Source of the DNA: Protonemura montana
Lineage: Eukaryota; Arthropoda; Insecta; Plecoptera; Nemouridae
Assembly: GCA_947568835.1 (NCBI GenBank)
Contig: OX387608.1
Coordinates: 9,214,001-9,278,000 of the forward strand
Length of the DNA stretch: 64,000 nt
Direction of reading: 5' to 3'
Made by a program: the position numbers and the translations under genes. A model generated the notes under the pieces. That model saw nothing but the letters and a program-made list of their open reading frames with translations, searched no databases and had not been told where the DNA came from. Below are positions 60,201 to 64,000 of this stretch, piece after piece (positions within the stretch are counted from its first letter, which is position 1; each line of letters begins with the position of its first letter).

Positions 60201-61540
60201 TCACATGCAAAGTTGTGCAAGTTTTTACTTGGCCCCTATTAACAAAGCAGGGGTTATTAGCCCTAGGACTTTTACGTCCAACCATTCGGATTTATACAGC
60301 CTCTGCAACAATTACACAAAGGAGGCACTATGCTTGCAGCCATATAACTTGTTTCTATAATCTGTGGTAGCAAAACATAGACATTTATATCCTGTTGAGT
60401 TAAGAGTGAAAAGTGGTAAGTGTGGCAGATTTGATCATTTCAGGCAAGGTTTGGTTAAGTTGTGATATGCGCTTCTGCATGTCTCAAGTTCCATTTTAGC
60501 AAAAAAAAATTTTAAAAATGTATTGTACACCAACTAATTGGGCTTCAATTGGGCACAGTATTGACCAAGTATGTAAAAGATCCAAGTTTGGAGATTTTGA
60601 AGGTGTCCTGAAAATTATATGAAAATCGGTCCAAGTGTTTGACAGAAAATCAAGAAAATATTCTGAGTAATCAAATAAGGCGATTACTACAATAACAAAG
60701 AAAGTGTGCTCGACAAAGTGAGTTTACCTCACTATTAAAATTCCAAAAAAAAAGGTAATGTGCCTGACCATTAGTTCCATTCCGCGACGCATCCGTCTCC
60801 TCAACGACCGGCTGCCTAACAGTCGCCGCCTCGCCCAATCGCAACGCAGTCATCATCTGCTTGAACCCGTCCATCCCAATCGTCTCCCCATCTCCAAATT
60901 TGTCGAACACTTTGCGCACGAAAAACTCTACGTCCGCGTCGTCCGCTGATTCCCTCGGCTGTCGCATCGAAGCCGTTTCTGGACGTAACCTCACTTCGTC
61001 GACCATTTCCCGAACAATGTCTTCGCCGAACGTGGTTCTAGGCTCAACTCCGGGAGACCTGTGCAATACTCTTCTATCTGTTTCGTGCGCATTTGCACCA
61101 CGAGATTCAATTCCAGCTGTGTCGGCTTTGTCTAAAACTGTTTTTAATCGGTCGATAGCATCTGCGCTCTTTACAAAATCACGAGACACTGCTTCGTCGA
61201 TCGGCGAGTCTTGAGATTCAATTCTGGCCGACTCAAACGCCACACGAGAAACCGTCTTGTCGTCGGCAGCTTTACCGTCGAGGTCCACTGTTTTGTCCGT
61301 TCTAGCTGCGACAAAACCGCGAGGTTCAGCGTCGCTGACTTTGTGCTTTTGCCCGATGGGTTTGAGGTCTAAACGTGGGTTGAGGCCGCTGCCGTGCCGC
61401 TCGACATAGAGCCACCCAGCATGGGTAAGATTTGTGGCGGCGTGTGCGGGGTCGCCAGGTCCGTGGTGGACTGCGCAGTGTGCGTGGATTGCGCAAAGCA
61501 CGCAGACCATGCACATCGATGACACAAACTTCTTACCCAT
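54204..61540 (-). CDS. foi/SLC39A10-like: LIV-1 subfamily ZIP zinc transporter (ZIP6/ZIP10/Foi-like)
   Basis: This is a membrane zinc importer of the SLC39 family. Coding exons on minus are 61540-60769, 60013-59777, 59137-58968, 58343-58125, 57264-57132, 56899-56623, 55818-55601, 55105-54918 and 54356-54204 (TAA); phases join to 788 aa (human ZIP10 about 831). A signal peptide occupies residues 1-22. A ZIP4-type ectodomain follows, with an EF-hand-like helix pair (FVRKVFDKFGDGETIGMDGF, 207-226) and ALFEAMSGAHGLDD. Transmembrane 1-2 lie in 338-390 (FFVALAVGTLCGDAMLHLLPH), then a His-rich cytoplasmic loop, transmembrane 3 and a long variable loop with HGHSHTHGHVH. The metal site is HNFTDG (H640, N641, D644) and HELPHE (H669, E670, H673, E674). 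C668 precedes HELPHE where many LIV-1 members have Glu; CHELPHELGD is the ZIP6/ZIP10/Foi form. A splice acceptor TTCTAG sits 10 nt before the ATG, so a noncoding first exon lies further right. Confidence 0.93.
57835..57960 (+). repeat. Short repeat family R5, copy 3
   Basis: GATGTAGATTTAACTTATGC, CACGGAGATGCTGAGATCAC, GTGACAGAGCTTCTCAACTC and TGCTTTACTATGTTACTGTG give the clearest form of the family. It lies in a ZIP intron. Confidence 0.65.
59492..59605 (+). repeat. 5S-rRNA-derived SINE, head fragment (copy G)
   Basis: GATCAACAAAGTTCAGCAAC, ATTGGATGGATGACCATCAT and CAAGTCATGTTCCCAAGAGG follow the order of the 5S-like head and the start of the body. The body beyond is not recognisable. It lies in the ZIP intron between exons 2 and 3. 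Confidence 0.65.
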
Positions 61541-62119
61541 CGTTGGCTGGCTAGAACAGAATGGGAAAAGATGAAAAGTTAGCCATTAATAATAATTTAA
61601 AAAAAATCCTTATTTACTTGAATTGGTCATTTGTCAGTGTTAGTATGAAGCTACATTAAACAACTGGTTGAATCATATAACCCTGACTCAGGCACTTTTC
61701 AACAGTGCTACAGTTGGATGAGGTCATAACCATAAGCAGCTGGTAGGAAGGATTTGATATAATAGCTTCGTTATCAAGAAGGATTATCATTTTCAGTGTC
61801 ACATTGCACGGGAGTAAAATCAACCAATTGCGGAAGCGTAACTGAAGGCCAAAAAATGGTGCTAATTATAACTGCTTTTTTAAGTGAGGTTTTTTGCTAT
61901 GTCTATGCCTTCTTGATAATACTGGGGCAGTAGAGCCCTAGTAACCCCGACTGCTACTGGTACTGACTCTAGCATTTTTGAAGTCTGACTCTAGTTAGGG
62001 TTATATAAAACAACCAGTAAAATATTCAAAAACTTTTAAGATAAGAATGTTCAGTACCAACTGAAAAACTGAAGAACCAACTGAAGAAAACAACCGAAAC
62101 TATCAAGCATATAATAATC

Positions 62120-62232
62120 AATGGTAGATTCAACATTGAATGCTGAGATTGTCCGACAAAAGCTTCTGAAACCTGCTTTCGTATGTTACCGGGGGCATAT
62201 TAAGTAGAATCGTGGTAGCAATACTGAATACC
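62120..62232 (+). repeat. Short repeat family R5, copy 4
   Basis: AATGGTAGATTCAACATTGA, ATGCTGAGATTGTCCGACAA, AAGCTTCTGAAACCTGCTTT and CGTATGTTACCGGGGG align in order with the 57.85-kb copy, with more changes. Confidence 0.55.
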
Positions 62233-63342
62233 CGTTCTTGGTAAGGCTCTTAGAATTGTATACAGTATTTAAAACTATAGCTAAAAACTAATTGAATAAC
62301 TGAATATCAAAACTAGTAAGAGAAATTATAAAAAGTAATAGTAAATTAGAATCTTGAAAATTTTTTTGATTCAAGTTGTTTCAAGAATATTACTTTTTCT
62401 TTACAATTTTTACAATATAAAGATTTAGGTAAAAAGTTACCAATAACAAATATTTCTACAACAAAAGGCTGTTATGATCATGTTTTGTGTTGAAAGGTTT
62501 ATTTTGTGTTGTCTTGGATCTTTTCCGAACAGTAAAATTTCGAGTTGCTATTCTACAAAGTAAGTTATATGTAGGCGCCATGATTTATGTTCATGAATGC
62601 TTTTGCAAGCCTGAATTCTGCATTGAATTCTTTAGAAAGGCATACATCCAAACGATAGGTATGCATGTAGTATCTACCAACTACCAAGCAATAGAAAGAG
62701 GTAGGTAGACAATTCACAAAAAGTAGAGGAAAAAATTGAATAAATTACTACGGGTGTCTCCAAATTAGGAACTGGTTGCTCTAGATTACTATTAAAATTA
62801 GCGTGAATTTTAAAACGGTACAAATTATTACTTACCAAAATTGGTAATTTTTAGAGTAATGTTATACTCCTCTTGGAATTTATGCCAGGGTCAAATTCTA
62901 AACAAATTGATTGGGAATATCGCACTGACCCAACAAATTGCAAGCAATCAATTGATTGCAATCGAGGTCTAATCAATCAGTGGGCCATGTTTTAACGAAG
63001 CACTGTAGCAATTACAAGCCCTGAAGGGGCAATAGGACTTATTTAAAAACAGAGTGCTTAAGTTATCTAGATATGTGTTCATTAGTTAACCATTAAACTG
63101 TTGATTTTATACCTAATCAATTAAATAGACTGCCCAATCTGAACTTTCTCTCAAACTTTCATTCAATCAAAACATGGGAAGAATGACAATGTGTGTGATT
63201 GCAACATACAGTGAATTTATGTAATTTCCAATAATTTTAAATCAATAAATGTTAATAAAATGAAGATAAGTGATAAAAAATAGTCACACTTTTTGGAATT
63301 CTCTATGATATTTTCTACTGTTTACTTATTTTAAATAAAGAG

Positions 63343-63419
63343 TGTAGGTAAGTAGGTAGGTAGTTAGGTAGTTAGGTAGTTAGGTAGTTAGGTAGGTAGG
63401 CAGGTAGGTAAATAGGTAC
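63343..63419 (+). repeat. (TAGG)n / GTAGTTAG microsatellite
   Basis: An interrupted tetranucleotide array of TAGG and TAGT units, such as GTAGGTAAGTAGGTAGG, about 77 bp long. Confidence 0.9.
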
Positions 63420-64000
63420 CTTCTTAGCCTACAGTAAAAGATAAAGAGAATGCTCCTGGCTCTTGCTTCCCATGCACTAGAAAGAAATAACATACAGATT
63501 ATGCATAGCTTATTTTAATGCAATTTCCTGGTAATAGAGATGATAACATAGACAGGTTTGGAATTTATTTAAAGCTCTGGCATAACCGCAACCTGTCTCA
63601 GAGAAAATCAGCTTTAAGACCCTACTTATACAAAGTACCTACCACATAACTATGTTGATGAGGCTCAGACAACTTCAGTAAGGAGAGTTACCTTTTTATT
63701 CCCTTTGTAATGTGTGCCAACGAAAGCATGGTGGGAATTTATTGCTAGTACAGCATTTCGTTCTCATGATACAAACACAATTAAGGAGTTGCAGTGACAA
63801 CTCATGAATTTTTGATCTTGTGCAATAATTTCACTGAAATTTCAGAATTTAAAGTAAAATATACGGGTATGTTTCAATATTATTCTAGGTTAAGTGTTAA
63901 AAGCGTACGGCGCAATGCACCGAGCACGGCTGAACTTTCCAAAGAGGAGACAAAACTTCCCTTCCCAAGTATGGCATGACAAGTAGACCTATCCGTCCAG

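Larger units (their letters stand above)
61551..64000. other. ZIP gene 5' intron or flank
   Basis: AT-rich; no coding exon recognised. The acceptor just upstream of the ZIP ATG implies that a 5' noncoding exon lies here or beyond the edge. It contains repeat R5 copy 4 and a TAGG-type microsatellite. Confidence 0.45.

Noticed and set aside
61640-61760. Another 5S SINE copy (CAACAGTGCTACAGTTGGAT)
   Set aside because: Only one block resembles the family and the neighbouring blocks are absent.

Overview
The window looks like nuclear DNA of an animal, most likely an arthropod. Protein-coding genes are split by many GT-AG introns, intergenic and intronic DNA is AT-rich and full of short dispersed repeats, and the homeodomain at 12.6-16.4 kb is closest, from memory, to the arthropod exex/Mnx type. 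I cannot name the species. No bacterial, phage, CRISPR or LTR-retroelement features were seen.

Layout. Bases 1-12,647 hold no recognisable exon; they contain dispersed repeats and probably the 5' flank or first intron of the Mnx gene. The last two coding exons of an Mnx/HB9/exex homeobox gene lie on + (12,648-12,808 and 16,107-16,433); its first exon must lie beyond the left edge or is not recognisable. From about 17.6 to 34 kb is a gene desert with repeats and a few GC-richer, TAATTA-bearing islands that could be regulatory. A complete cyclin T gene (10 coding exons, 1364 aa) runs on - from 45,778 to 35,113. Head-to-head with it, 659 bp away, a complete KANSL2/NSL2 gene (6 coding exons, 481 aa) runs on + from 46,438 to 51,151. 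A complete LIV-1-type ZIP zinc transporter related to ZIP6/ZIP10/Foi (9 coding exons, 788 aa) runs on - from 61,540 to 54,204. The last 2.4 kb is probably its 5' noncoding region. For the three complete genes, exon phases join without a frame break and the joined proteins follow the family sequence from start to stop.

Functionally, cyclin T (P-TEFb, transcription elongation) and KANSL2 (NSL histone acetyltransferase complex) are both general transcription factors and appear to share a bidirectional CpG-bearing promoter. Mnx is a developmental regulator, and the ZIP protein imports zinc. They do not form a pathway.

Repeats are the most unusual part. At least six short families recur: a 5S-rRNA-derived SINE, a family carrying a CTCF-like motif, foldback elements with inverted arms and a constant 3' tail, two short unnamed families, and a tRNA-derived SINE. 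Nested insertions give a relative age order. A 55-bp minisatellite sits in a KANSL2 intron, and a 21-bp coding repeat sits inside cyclin T.
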